In this document: piece after piece, positions 34,494 to 42,356 of the stretch
Numbering within the stretch: the stretch's first letter is position 1
How the letters are laid out: the number at the start of each line of letters is the position of its first letter
Made by a program: the position numbers and the translations under genes
The notes under the pieces: generated by a model
Seen by the model: only the letters and a program-made list of their open reading frames with translations
Database searches by the model: none
What the model was told of the DNA's origin: nothing
Source: Orlajensenia sp037404875
GTDB taxonomy: Bacteria > Actinomycetota > Actinomycetes > Actinomycetales > Microbacteriaceae
Assembly: GCF_037404875.1 (NCBI RefSeq)
Contig: NZ_JBBELO010000033.1
Coordinates: forward strand, 1 to 64,000
Reading direction: 5' to 3'
Length of the DNA: 64,000 bases

Positions 34494-34510
34494 CGTTCGA
34501 TTATCGAACG
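34494..34510. promoter_or_regulatory. IclR-type operator, 17-bp perfect palindrome
   Basis: CGTTCGAT-T-ATCGAACG lies 27 bp before the hydroxylase GTG and within the 220-bp divergent spacer. A near-identical copy (one mismatch) precedes iclR at 37255-37271. GTTCGATWATCGAAC is the form of many IclR-family sites. Confidence 0.75.
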
Positions 34511-34537
34511 GCCATCACAATGATGTGAGGAGCACCA

Positions 34538-36436
34538 GTGCAGTTTCACCACCACGGCTATGTCTCGGGAGACCCGCGCATCCAGCCGGCGGCCGGCGTC
34601 GGCGTCGACCGGCCCGCTGAGCTTCCGGATGCGGTCGACGTGCTCATCGTCGGCTCCGGACCGGCGGGGATGATCGCCGCCGCTCAGCTCGCTCAGTTCC
34701 CCACCGTGACCACGCGCATCGTCGAGCGCCGCCCCGGCCGGTTGGAGATCGGGCAGGCCGACGGCATCCAGGCGCGCAGTGTCGAGACGTTCCAGGCGTT
34801 CGGGTTCGCGGAGCGCATCGTCGCAGAGGCGTACCGCATCACCGAGATGGCCTTCTGGAAGCCGGATCCCGCCGATCCCGCGCGCATCGTTCGGGCCACG
34901 CGGGCCGTCGACGATCCGAGCGGCATCAGCGAGTTCCCGCACCTTCTCGTCAACCAGGCGCGCGTGCTGGATTACTTCGCGGAGTTCGCCGCGCACTCGC
35001 CGGCTCGCGTGCGACCCGACTACGGACTGCAGTTCGAGGGGCTCGAGATCGCTGACGAGGGGGAGTACCCGGTCACGGTCACCCTGTCGCACACGTCGGG
35101 TCCGCGAGAGGGGGAGCAGCGCACGGTGCGCGCGAAGTACGTGCTCGGCGCGGATGGCGCGCGCAGCCGCGTGCGGGCGGCGATCGGCTGTCACATGGAA
35201 GGCGATCAGGCCAACCACGCGTGGGGCGTCATGGACGTGCTGGCCGTCACCGACTTCCCCGACATCCGCACGAAGTGCTCCATCCAGTCGGAGGCGGGCA
35301 ACATCCTGCTCATCCCCCGCGAGGGGGGCTACCTCTTCCGCATGTACGTCGATCTCGGCGAGGTCGGCGAGGCCGACTCCCGCGCCGTGCGCTCCACGCC
35401 CATCGAGCAGATCATCGCCCGGGCGAACGAGATTCTGCATCCGTACACCCTCGACGTGAAGGATGTCGCCTGGCACAGCGTGTACGAGGTGGGGCACCGG
35501 CTCACCGACCGATTCGATGATGTTCCGGTCGAGGTGGCCGGCTCGCGCACTCCGCGCGTCTTCATCGCCGGCGACGCCTGCCACACCCACAGCGCCAAGG
35601 CGGGCCAGGGCATGAACGTGTCGCTGCAGGACGGCTTCAACCTGGGCTGGAAGCTCGGTCACGTGCTCGAGGGACGGAGTCCCGAGTCGCTGCTGGCGAC
35701 CTACTCCGCTGAGCGCCAGGTGGTCGCGCAGAACCTCATCGACTTCGACAAGCAGTGGTCGAGCCTCATGGCCACCAAGCCGGAGGACCTCGACGACCCG
35801 TCCGAGCTCGAGGACTTCTACGTGCGCACGGCAGAGTTTCCCGCGGGCTTCATGACGGAGTACGCCCCCTCTCTCATCACGGGGGTGCCGGTGCACCAGG
35901 AGTGCGCGGCCGGCTTCCCGATCGGAAAACGCTTCCGCTCGGAGCCCGTTCGTCGGGTCTGCGATGGGAACGACGTGCACCTCGGACACCTCGCGACCGC
36001 CGACGGCCGTTGGCGCATCTACGTGTTCGCGGATGCCGCATGCGCCGGCGAGGACTCCCCGGTCGCCCACCTGGCCGAATGGCTCGAGCATGACTCGGCG
36101 TCACCCCTCGCGGCGACGCCCGCAGGCGCCGACCCGGATGCCTGGTTCGACGTGAAGGTGATCTATCAGCAGCCCCACACCGAGGTCGATATCACGAGCG
36201 TTCCCGCGGTGTTCCGGCCACGGGTGGGGCCGTTCGCACTCATCGACCTCGAGAAGGTGTTCGCCGCCGATCCCGACCGCGACGTCTTCGCCGTGCGCCG
36301 TATCGATCGTGAAGGGGCGGTCGTCATCGTTCGGCCGGACCAGTACGTGGCCAACGTGCTGCCCCTTACGGCGACGGATGAGCTGGCCGCGTTCTTCGCG
36401 CCGATCCTGGCCACGCGCGTGGCGGCGGTGCACTGA
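34538..36436 (+). CDS. FAD-dependent aromatic hydroxylase (3-hydroxybenzoate 4-monooxygenase/phenol 2-monooxygenase family)
   Basis: The 632-residue flavoprotein has the Rossmann GSGPAGM at 39-45, GADGARSRVR near residue 208, and GDACHTHSAKAGQGMNVSLQ near 345, which is the hallmark of 3-hydroxybenzoate 4-hydroxylase (MobA), plus the C-terminal thioredoxin-like domain (about 440-630) of the phenol-hydroxylase group. It inserts oxygen ortho to a ring hydroxyl using NADPH and O2. Start is GTG 34538, 5 nt after GAGGAG. Next to homoprotocatechuate genes its substrate might be 3-hydroxyphenylacetate, whose 4-hydroxylation gives homoprotocatechuate; that is inference. An IclR-type palindrome sits in its promoter. 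Confidence 0.88.
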   Translation: MQFHHHGYVSGDPRIQPAAGVGVDRPAELPDAVDVLIVGSGPAGMIAAAQLAQFPTVTTRIVERRPGRLEIGQADGIQARSVETFQAFGFAERIVAEAYRITEMAFWKPDPADPARIVRATRAVDDPSGISEFPHLLVNQARVLDYFAEFAAHSPARVRPDYGLQFEGLEIADEGEYPVTVTLSHTSGPREGEQRTVRAKYVLGADGARSRVRAAIGCHMEGDQANHAWGVMDVLAVTDFPDIRTKCSIQSEAGNILLIPREGGYLFRMYVDLGEVGEADSRAVRSTPIEQIIARANEILHPYTLDVKDVAWHSVYEVGHRLTDRFDDVPVEVAGSRTPRVFIAGDACHTHSAKAGQGMNVSLQDGFNLGWKLGHVLEGRSPESLLATYSAERQVVAQNLIDFDKQWSSLMATKPEDLDDPSELEDFYVRTAEFPAGFMTEYAPSLITGVPVHQECAAGFPIGKRFRSEPVRRVCDGNDVHLGHLATADGRWRIYVFADAACAGEDSPVAHLAEWLEHDSASPLAATPAGADPDAWFDVKVIYQQPHTEVDITSVPAVFRPRVGPFALIDLEKVFAADPDRDVFAVRRIDREGAVVIVRPDQYVANVLPLTATDELAAFFAPILATRVAAVH

Positions 36437-36479
36437 GCGGAGGCCGACCGGGACCGATGGGCAGAACGGAGGGCTTGGG

Positions 36480-37199
36480 TCAGCCGCCCAGGGCGTCGCG
36501 GATCGCGCGCGAGGCGGTGCTCAGGCGTTCCGCGATGGCGGCATCGCTTCGTTCGCTCGAGACGTAGACCACCGCGATGGCCGCCGGCTGCCCGCTCGGA
36601 AGCCTGAGCGGAACCGCGACGGAGCGCAGGCCCGGGATGACCTCGTCGTGGCTGATGGCAAAGCCGTTCCCGAGCACCGCATCCAGCTCGGCGCGGCGCT
36701 CGCCGTCGAGATCGGCCGGCCAGCGATCGGCTGGCAGCAGTGCCCTCACGACCTTGCCCGGAGCGCCAACGCCCACGGAATGACGGGTTCCCGGGCGCTG
36801 CGCCACCGACGCGATCGCGTGGCGCGGTTCGACGCTCGTGAGCGTCACGACCTCGTCGCCGTCGAGCACCGCGAGAAAGCAGGTCATGCCCAACTCATTG
36901 GCGGCGCTCGTCAGTTCGGGCAGCGCCTCGGCCTGCAGGTCGTGGGCGACGCCCGCTGCCAGGGCGGCCAGTCGTGCTCCGAGCGTGATGCGGCCGGCCG
37001 CATCCCGAACGGTGAGCCGATGCTCTTCGAGCGTGCGCACCAAGCGGTAGGCGACCGATCGATGCACCCCCAGGCGCTGGGCGACTTCGTCGATCGAGAG
37101 CGGCTGCCGAGCGTCGGCGAGAATCTCGAGCACCCGGATGCCACGGGAGAGGGTCTGCGAGTGCGGTGCGGAGGCGGCTTCTGTGGCTCCAGTGCTCAC
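36480..37199 (-). CDS. IclR family regulator of the aromatic island
   Basis: The 239-residue protein has an N-terminal winged helix (about 12-72: SRGIRVLEILADARQPLSIDEVAQRLGVHRSVAYRLVRTLEEH) and a C-terminal IclR effector domain (about 85-235). GTG at 37199 is preferred because the longer open frame upstream runs across the operator palindrome and into hpaI without similarity. The palindrome 37255-37271 lies 55 bp upstream, indicating autoregulation, and its twin precedes the hydroxylase gene. IclR-family proteins commonly control aromatic acid catabolism. Confidence 0.88.
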   Translation of the reverse strand: MSTGATEAASAPHSQTLSRGIRVLEILADARQPLSIDEVAQRLGVHRSVAYRLVRTLEEHRLTVRDAAGRITLGARLAALAAGVAHDLQAEALPELTSAANELGMTCFLAVLDGDEVVTLTSVEPRHAIASVAQRPGTRHSVGVGAPGKVVRALLPADRWPADLDGERRAELDAVLGNGFAISHDEVIPGLRSVAVPLRLPSGQPAAIAVVYVSSERSDAAIAERLSTASRAIRDALGG

Positions 37200-37254
37200 G
37201 CGCTTCTCCGATCCGGGGCCGATCGCCGACGGGTCATCGGGCTCCGGTGACTCG

Positions 37255-37271
37255 CGTTCGATTATAGAACG
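37255..37271. promoter_or_regulatory. IclR-type operator upstream of iclR
   Basis: CGTTCGATTATAGAACG matches the perfect palindrome at 34494-34510 at 16 of 17 positions (one half-site base differs). It lies between the hpaI stop (37285) and the iclR start. Confidence 0.72.
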
Positions 37272-37284
37272 GGGTGGGAGGGGC

Positions 37285-38088
37285 TCAGTAGCTCGCCGGC
37301 CCGCGGCCGGCGGCGTCTCCGATGAAATCGGCGGCCAGCCGTTCGCTGCCGCGGGCCAGGAGGGCGACATCCGCCCCCACCAACAGGAAGGCGGCCCCGG
37401 CTCTTGCGTACTCCCGCGCAACCCCGGGATCGAACGCGTTCACTCCGACGGGCTTTCCGGCGGAGCGCACGGCGTCGATCGTGGCCCGCACGGCGGCGCG
37501 CACGTCGGGATGCGTCTGCTCGCCGAGCAGGCCCATCGAGGCCGCGAGGTCGGAAGGTCCGACGAAGACCCCGTCGATGCCGTCGAGTGCGGCGATCTCG
37601 GCGGCGGCGCTCACACCCTCCACCGTCTCGATCTGCACGAACAGGGCCGTGTGGTCGTCGGCGTCCGCCAGGTAGTTCTCGACACGATTCCAGCGCGCCG
37701 ACCGCGCGAGTGCACTGCCGACACCGCGGCGGCCGCGGGGAGGGTAGCGCACCGCCTCGACGAGTGCGCGGGCCTCGTTGATCGTCGACACCATCGGAAC
37801 GAGGATGCTCTGCGCACCGAGGTCGAGCACCTGCTTGATGGTGACGGCATCCGCGGCCGGAACCCGCACGACGGGAGTCACCGGGTAGCCGGAGACGGCG
37901 TGCAGTTGGGCGAGCGAGGACTCGAGGCCGTTCGGCGCGTGCTCCATGTCTATGAGAAGCCAATCCAGCCCGCTGCCGGCGCAGATCTCGGCGACGAGCG
38001 GGCTGCCCGAGCAGGCCCACATGCCGTAGAGCGGGCGGTCGGCGTCGGCGAGACGGTGCCGAAGGGTGCGGGCTAGGCGAAGCGGCAT
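37285..38088 (-). CDS. hpaI: HpcH/HpaI family aldolase (4-hydroxy-2-oxoheptane-1,7-dioate aldolase)
   Basis: The 267-residue class II aldolase has the family residues at the expected positions: Arg75 (RVPAAD), Glu154 (VQIETVEG) and Asp180 (VGPSDLAASMG), each five residues on from Escherichia coli HpaI. It splits 4-hydroxy-2-oxoheptanedioate to pyruvate and succinate semialdehyde, the last step of homoprotocatechuate meta cleavage. It overlaps the hpaH 3' end by 16 nt. Confidence 0.92.
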   Translation of the reverse strand: MPLRLARTLRHRLADADRPLYGMWACSGSPLVAEICAGSGLDWLLIDMEHAPNGLESSLAQLHAVSGYPVTPVVRVPAADAVTIKQVLDLGAQSILVPMVSTINEARALVEAVRYPPRGRRGVGSALARSARWNRVENYLADADDHTALFVQIETVEGVSAAAEIAALDGIDGVFVGPSDLAASMGLLGEQTHPDVRAAVRATIDAVRSAGKPVGVNAFDPGVAREYARAGAAFLLVGADVALLARGSERLAADFIGDAAGRGPASY

Positions 38089-38858
38089 GCGATGGTTCCC
38101 AACGGTCCGTAGTCGGCGAGCACGGTGTCGCCCTTCTCGACCCAGAGGGGCCGGGTGAACGAGCCGGCAAGCACCAGTTCGCCGGCCTCCAAGCGGTCGC
38201 CGTGGGAGGCGAGCTTGCCGGCGAGCCAGGCGACGCCGTTCGCGGGGTGGTTCAGCACGGCGGCCGCCACACCGGATTCCTCGATGGTCTCGTTGCGGTA
38301 GAGCAGCGCCGACACCCAGCGCAGGTCGACCTCGCCGGGGGCGACCGGATTGCCGCCGTAGACCATGCCGCCGAGCGCCGCGTTGTCGCTGATGGTGTCG
38401 ACGATGGTGCGCCCCTGCAGCTCGATGCGGGAGGAGAGGATCTCGAGGGCGGGAACCACGAACTCGGTGGCGCGAAGCACATCGAAGACCGTGGCATCCG
38501 GGCCCTCGATCGGCTCGGCCAGCACGAAGGCGAGCTCGACCTCGATGCGCACGTTCGAGAAGCGGTCATGCGGGATGACGGCGCCGTTCTCGTAGACCTG
38601 GTCGGCGAAGATGGCCCCGTAGTCGGGCTCGGTGATGCCCGTGGCGGCCTGCATCACCTTGGAGGTCAGGCCGATCTTTCGCCCGACCGGGCGACGCCCC
38701 GCCTCGATGCCGCGCCGACGCCACTCGTTCTGCACCGCGTACGAATCCTCGACGTCCATGCCGGGGTAGCGGGCCGTGAGCAGGGGCACCGTGGTGCGCT
38801 CACGCTCGGCGGCGGCGAGCTCGTCGGCGATCGCCGTGATCGTTGCGGCATCCAGCAT
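38073..38858 (-). CDS. hpaH: 2-oxo-hept-3-ene-1,7-dioate hydratase
   Basis: The 261-residue protein belongs to the hydratase/decarboxylase family related to FAH: GRKIGLTSKVMQ, PDYGAIFADQV, IEVELAFVL (metal-binding Glu residues at about 105-109) and SSRIELQGRTIVDTISDNAA are typical of HpaH/MhpD. It hydrates 2-oxohept-3-enedioate. ATG 38858 is preceded by AGGGAAC; a longer frame through hpaD is a shadow. It sits between the ring-cleavage dioxygenase and aldolase genes. Confidence 0.92.
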   Translation of the reverse strand: MLDAATITAIADELAAAERERTTVPLLTARYPGMDVEDSYAVQNEWRRRGIEAGRRPVGRKIGLTSKVMQAATGITEPDYGAIFADQVYENGAVIPHDRFSNVRIEVELAFVLAEPIEGPDATVFDVLRATEFVVPALEILSSRIELQGRTIVDTISDNAALGGMVYGGNPVAPGEVDLRWVSALLYRNETIEESGVAAAVLNHPANGVAWLAGKLASHGDRLEAGELVLAGSFTRPLWVEKGDTVLADYGPLGTIACRFA

Positions 38859-38884
38859 GCGCTGTTCCCTTCGCTTTTCGGATG

Positions 38885-40000
38885 CTACAGCTGTGCGCCG
38901 AGCTTGTACTCGCCCTGCTTCCAACTGGGCAGGTCGTCGCCGTCGTCCTTGCGCGTGTACGAGAAGCCGTCGGCGCCGATGGTGACCGCCATCTCGGACT
39001 GGTCGGTGCGGTTCGTGAGGGGCTGCGGGTTGCCATCGAGGTCGAGCACGAGCGAGGCCTCGGTGTACCACGACGGCACCACGGGGTTTCCCCACCAGTC
39101 GCGGCGCTGGTTGTCGTGCACGTCCCAGGTCACGACGGGATTGTCGGGATCGCCCGTCCAGTAGTCCTGCGTGTAGATCTCGACCCGGTGGCCGTCGGGA
39201 TCGCGCAGGTAGAGGTAGAACGCGTTCGAGACGCCGTGCCGGCCCGGCCCGCGCTCGATCGCATCCGAACGGCGCAGCGCGCCGAGCTTGTCGCAGATGG
39301 CGATGATGTTGTGCTTCTCGTGCGTCGCGAACGCGATGTGGTGCATTCTGGGGCCGTCGCCGCCGGTCATGGCGGTGTCGTGCACGGTCGGCTTGCGTCG
39401 CATCCAGGCCGCGTAGGTGGTGCCTGCTTCGTCCTGGATGTCTTCGGTCACCCGGAAGCCGAGGTCTTCCATGTAGGCGACGGCGCGAGGAACGTCGGGG
39501 GTGACCTGATTGAAGTGGTCGAGCCGCACGATTGCGCCGGGCGTGTGCAGGTCGTAGCGCCACGCGAGCCGCTCGACGTGCTCGACGTCGTAGAAGAACT
39601 CGTAGGGGAAGCCGAGCGGGTCCTCCACCCGCACGGCGTCGCCGATGCCCTTCGTGAACCCCTCCGCTCGCCGTTCCACGCGGCATCCGAGTTCGGTGTA
39701 GAAGGCGACCGCGTGATCGAGGTCTTCGGGAGTGCGTACCCGGTAGGAGAAGGCGGCGACTGCGGCGGCGGGGCCGGCGCGCAGCACGAGGTTGTGGTGG
39801 ATGAACTCCTCGATGCTGCGCAGGTAGACGGTGTTCTCGTCTTCCTCCGTGATCACGAGGCCGAGCACGTCGACGTAGAAGGCGCGGGAGGCGGCCAGGT
39901 CGGTCACGACGAGTTCCATGTATGCGCACCGCACGATGTCGGGCGGCGCTGCCTTCGGCGTTGGGATGCGGTCGGGCGAATCGGGAGTGATGGTGCTCAT
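38885..40000 (-). CDS. hpaD: 3,4-dihydroxyphenylacetate 2,3-dioxygenase (type I extradiol)
   Basis: The 371-residue protein is a two-domain vicinal-oxygen-chelate dioxygenase like the Brevibacterium fuscum enzyme. Metal ligands are His162 (RLDHFNQ), His221 (RMHHIAF) and Glu274 (HRVEIYTQDY); the acid/base His207 and Tyr264 are also present, all seven residues on from B. fuscum numbering. The C-terminal lid region DWWGNPVVPSWYTEASLVLDLDG is typical. It opens homoprotocatechuate to 5-carboxymethyl-2-hydroxymuconate semialdehyde. Start ATG 40000. The 107-bp gap to hpaE contains a triple repeat. Confidence 0.94.
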   Translation of the reverse strand: MSTITPDSPDRIPTPKAAPPDIVRCAYMELVVTDLAASRAFYVDVLGLVITEEDENTVYLRSIEEFIHHNLVLRAGPAAAVAAFSYRVRTPEDLDHAVAFYTELGCRVERRAEGFTKGIGDAVRVEDPLGFPYEFFYDVEHVERLAWRYDLHTPGAIVRLDHFNQVTPDVPRAVAYMEDLGFRVTEDIQDEAGTTYAAWMRRKPTVHDTAMTGGDGPRMHHIAFATHEKHNIIAICDKLGALRRSDAIERGPGRHGVSNAFYLYLRDPDGHRVEIYTQDYWTGDPDNPVVTWDVHDNQRRDWWGNPVVPSWYTEASLVLDLDGNPQPLTNRTDQSEMAVTIGADGFSYTRKDDGDDLPSWKQGEYKLGAQL

Positions 40001-40039
40001 ATCAGCGTCCTTGCGTGGGATGAGAGGAGGTCGGAAGGC

Positions 40040-40108
40040 GGTCCCTGAACCTGTCGAAGGGTGGTCCCTGAGCCTGTCGAAGGGTGGTCCCTGAGCCTGT
40101 CGAAGGGT
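40040..40108 (-). repeat. Three 23-bp tandem copies of a dispersed repeat between hpaE and hpaD
   Basis: GGTCCCTGARCCTGTCGAAG plus GGT repeats at 40040-40062, 40063-40085 and 40086-40108; only one base (A/G) varies. The last copy touches the hpaE stop codon. The core occurs again at 1359-1377 and as a half copy at 1244. Similar strings are known as abundant interspersed repeats in high-GC genomes. Confidence 0.85.
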
Positions 40109-41673
40109 CAGCGCGGGTCGGGGTCGTCGAGCGGGTCGTCTTCGCTGGGTTCCGGTTCGGCGGCACCGAAGGTCGGGTTGTGCACCTTGCCGAGGGTGAT
40201 GTGCACGGCCTGCTGGTCGGTGTAGAAGTCGATCGAGCGATAGCCGCCCTCGTGTCCGAGTCCCGACGCCTTGACGCCCCCGAACGGCGTACGCAGGTCG
40301 CGAACGTTGTTGGAGTTCAGCCACACCATTCCGGCCTCGACGGCCTGCGAGAAGTTGTGGGCGCGCTTGAGGTCGTTCGTCCAGATGTAGGCGGCCAGGC
40401 CGTACTTCACCCCGTTCGCGAGGGCGAGTGCCTCCTCGTCGGTGTCGAACGGCGTGATCGCCACGACAGGGCCGAAGATCTCCTCCTGGAAGATGCTGGC
40501 CTCGGGCGGAACGTCGGCGAAGACGGTGGGAGCGATGTAGTTGCCCGTCTCGAACCCCTCGGGTCGCCCGCCGCCCGCCACGAGTCGGGCCTCGCTCTTG
40601 CCGAGCTCGACGTACGACATCACCTTGTCGAAGTGCTCGGGATGCACGAGCGAGCCGACCTCGGTCTTCACATCGTGGGGATCGCCCACGATCACCCGCT
40701 TGGCCTGGGCGGCGTAGCGCTCGACGAACTCGTCGTACACCGGGCGCTGCACGAGAATGCGGCTGCCCGCGGTGCAGCGCTCGCCGTTGAGTGAGAACAC
40801 GCCGAAGATGGTGGCGTCGATCGCTGCCTCGAGGTCGGCATCCGCGAAGACGACCGCGGGACTCTTGCCGCCGAGCTCCATCGAGAGGCCCTTGAGGAAG
40901 GGGGCGGCGTTGGCGAAGATGAGCGAGCCCGTCGAGCTCTCGCCCGTGAACGAGATGAGGGGAACGTCGGGATGCTTCACGAGCGCGTCGCCGGCCTCTT
41001 CGCCGAGGCCGTTGACGAGGTTGAAGACGCCGTCGGGAACGCCGGCCTGGCGGAAGATGTCGGCCCAGAGCGACGCCGAGAGCGGCGTGAACTCTGCGGG
41101 CTTCAGCACTACCGTGTTGCCGGTTGCCAGGGCCGGGGCGAGCTTCCACGACTCGAGCATGAACGGCGTGTTCCACGGCGTGATGAGGCCGGCGACACCG
41201 ATCGGCTTGCGATTGACGTAGTTGATCTGCCGCCCGGGCACCTTGTACGTGTCGTCACGCTGGGCGACGATGAGGTCGGCGAAGAACCGGAAGTTCTCGG
41301 CGGCGCGCTTGGCCTGCCCGAGCGCCTGCGTGATGGGCAGTCCCGTGTCGAAGGTCTCGAGCTCGGCGAGCCGGGCATCCTGCGCCTCGACGAGGTCGGC
41401 GATGCGGTGCAGGATGCGGGAGCGCTCCCGAGGCAGCAGTTTCGGCCACGGGCCGGCGGTGAAGGCGCGCCGGGCCGCAGCCACCGCGCGGTCGATGTCG
41501 GCCTGCTTGCCTGCAGCGGCCTGTGCGTACACCTCATTGGTCACCGGATCGAGCACGTCGAAGGTGTCACCGTCGGCCGAGTCGACGAACTCCCCGTCGA
41601 TGAAGTGCCGGATGCTCGTGGGCAGGTCGCGCGGCGTGTGCCGTGTCGAGGTGGTCGTGGCGGTTTCGGTCAT
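40108..41673 (-). CDS. hpaE: 5-carboxymethyl-2-hydroxymuconate semialdehyde dehydrogenase
   Basis: The 521-residue aldehyde dehydrogenase has Asn168 (TPWNTPFM), Glu266 (MELGGKSP) and catalytic Cys300 (GERCTAGSR), with GESSTGS in the cofactor fold. It is closest in pattern to HpaE/AMSDH-type enzymes and oxidises the ring-fission aldehyde with NAD. ATG 41673 overlaps the GntR gene stop (ATGA). An acidic tail (EPEPSEDDPLDDPDPR) of about 20 residues extends beyond the usual C-terminus. Confidence 0.92.
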   Translation of the reverse strand: MTETATTTSTRHTPRDLPTSIRHFIDGEFVDSADGDTFDVLDPVTNEVYAQAAAGKQADIDRAVAAARRAFTAGPWPKLLPRERSRILHRIADLVEAQDARLAELETFDTGLPITQALGQAKRAAENFRFFADLIVAQRDDTYKVPGRQINYVNRKPIGVAGLITPWNTPFMLESWKLAPALATGNTVVLKPAEFTPLSASLWADIFRQAGVPDGVFNLVNGLGEEAGDALVKHPDVPLISFTGESSTGSLIFANAAPFLKGLSMELGGKSPAVVFADADLEAAIDATIFGVFSLNGERCTAGSRILVQRPVYDEFVERYAAQAKRVIVGDPHDVKTEVGSLVHPEHFDKVMSYVELGKSEARLVAGGGRPEGFETGNYIAPTVFADVPPEASIFQEEIFGPVVAITPFDTDEEALALANGVKYGLAAYIWTNDLKRAHNFSQAVEAGMVWLNSNNVRDLRTPFGGVKASGLGHEGGYRSIDFYTDQQAVHITLGKVHNPTFGAAEPEPSEDDPLDDPDPR

Positions 41674-42356
41674 GATTCCTCCATCGGGGTGTCGGTACCC
41701 GCGTGGCGTGCGCTGAGAAAGGCGTTCATGGTGCGCCAGCGGTGATTGCGGGCCGCGAGCTCGATCTCGAGGGGATCGGCACTCGCGGCGATGAGGTCGA
41801 TGATCTCGGTGTGCTCGTGAACGGAGTGAAGGGCACGGCCCGGCACGAAGGCGAACGTCGAGTCGCGGATGCCGGCCAGCCGCGCCCATCCGCGGTGCAC
41901 CAGCTCGAGGATGTGCGGATTGGGACAGGGCTCGAACAGCACCGAGTGGAACTGCTGGTTCACGAGCGTGAAGGTGTGCGCATCGAAGTGCTCGAGCAGG
42001 CCGGCCATGCGCTCGTTCAGATCGCGGGCCCGCTCCAGTTGCTCCGCCCCCAGCAGCGGAGCCGAGAGGGCGGTGGCCGATCCCTCGACGAGACCGAGGG
42101 TCTGCATCGTGTAGACGTACTCGCTCTCGTCGACGAGGGCGACGCGCGCGCCGACGTTGCGCTCGAATGTGACGAAGCCCTCGGCTTCGAGCCGGCGGAT
42201 GGCCTCGCGCACGGGCACGACGCTCATCTGCAACTCCTCGGCGATGGGCCCGAGAACGAGGCGATAACCCGGCGAATAGTCGTGCCGGGCGATGCGGTCC
42301 CGAATCCAGGCGTAGGCGCGCTCGGACTTGCTGGCCGTCGGGGCGAGAGTGCTCAT
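41670..42356 (-). CDS. GntR family regulator (FCD subfamily)
   Basis: The 228-residue protein has an N-terminal GntR winged helix (about 9-75: AYAWIRDRIARHDYSPGYRLVLGPIAEELQMSVVPVREAIRRLEAEGFV) and a C-terminal FCD domain (about 82-215) with a set of His residues (QQFHSVLF, HSVHEHTEI, RNHRW) that usually bind metal near the ligand. It is embedded in the hpa operon with ATGA overlaps on both sides, so it probably regulates that operon, likely at the AT-rich direct repeats near 43898-43916. Confidence 0.9.
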   Translation of the reverse strand: MSTLAPTASKSERAYAWIRDRIARHDYSPGYRLVLGPIAEELQMSVVPVREAIRRLEAEGFVTFERNVGARVALVDESEYVYTMQTLGLVEGSATALSAPLLGAEQLERARDLNERMAGLLEHFDAHTFTLVNQQFHSVLFEPCPNPHILELVHRGWARLAGIRDSTFAFVPGRALHSVHEHTEIIDLIAASADPLEIELAARNHRWRTMNAFLSARHAGTDTPMEES

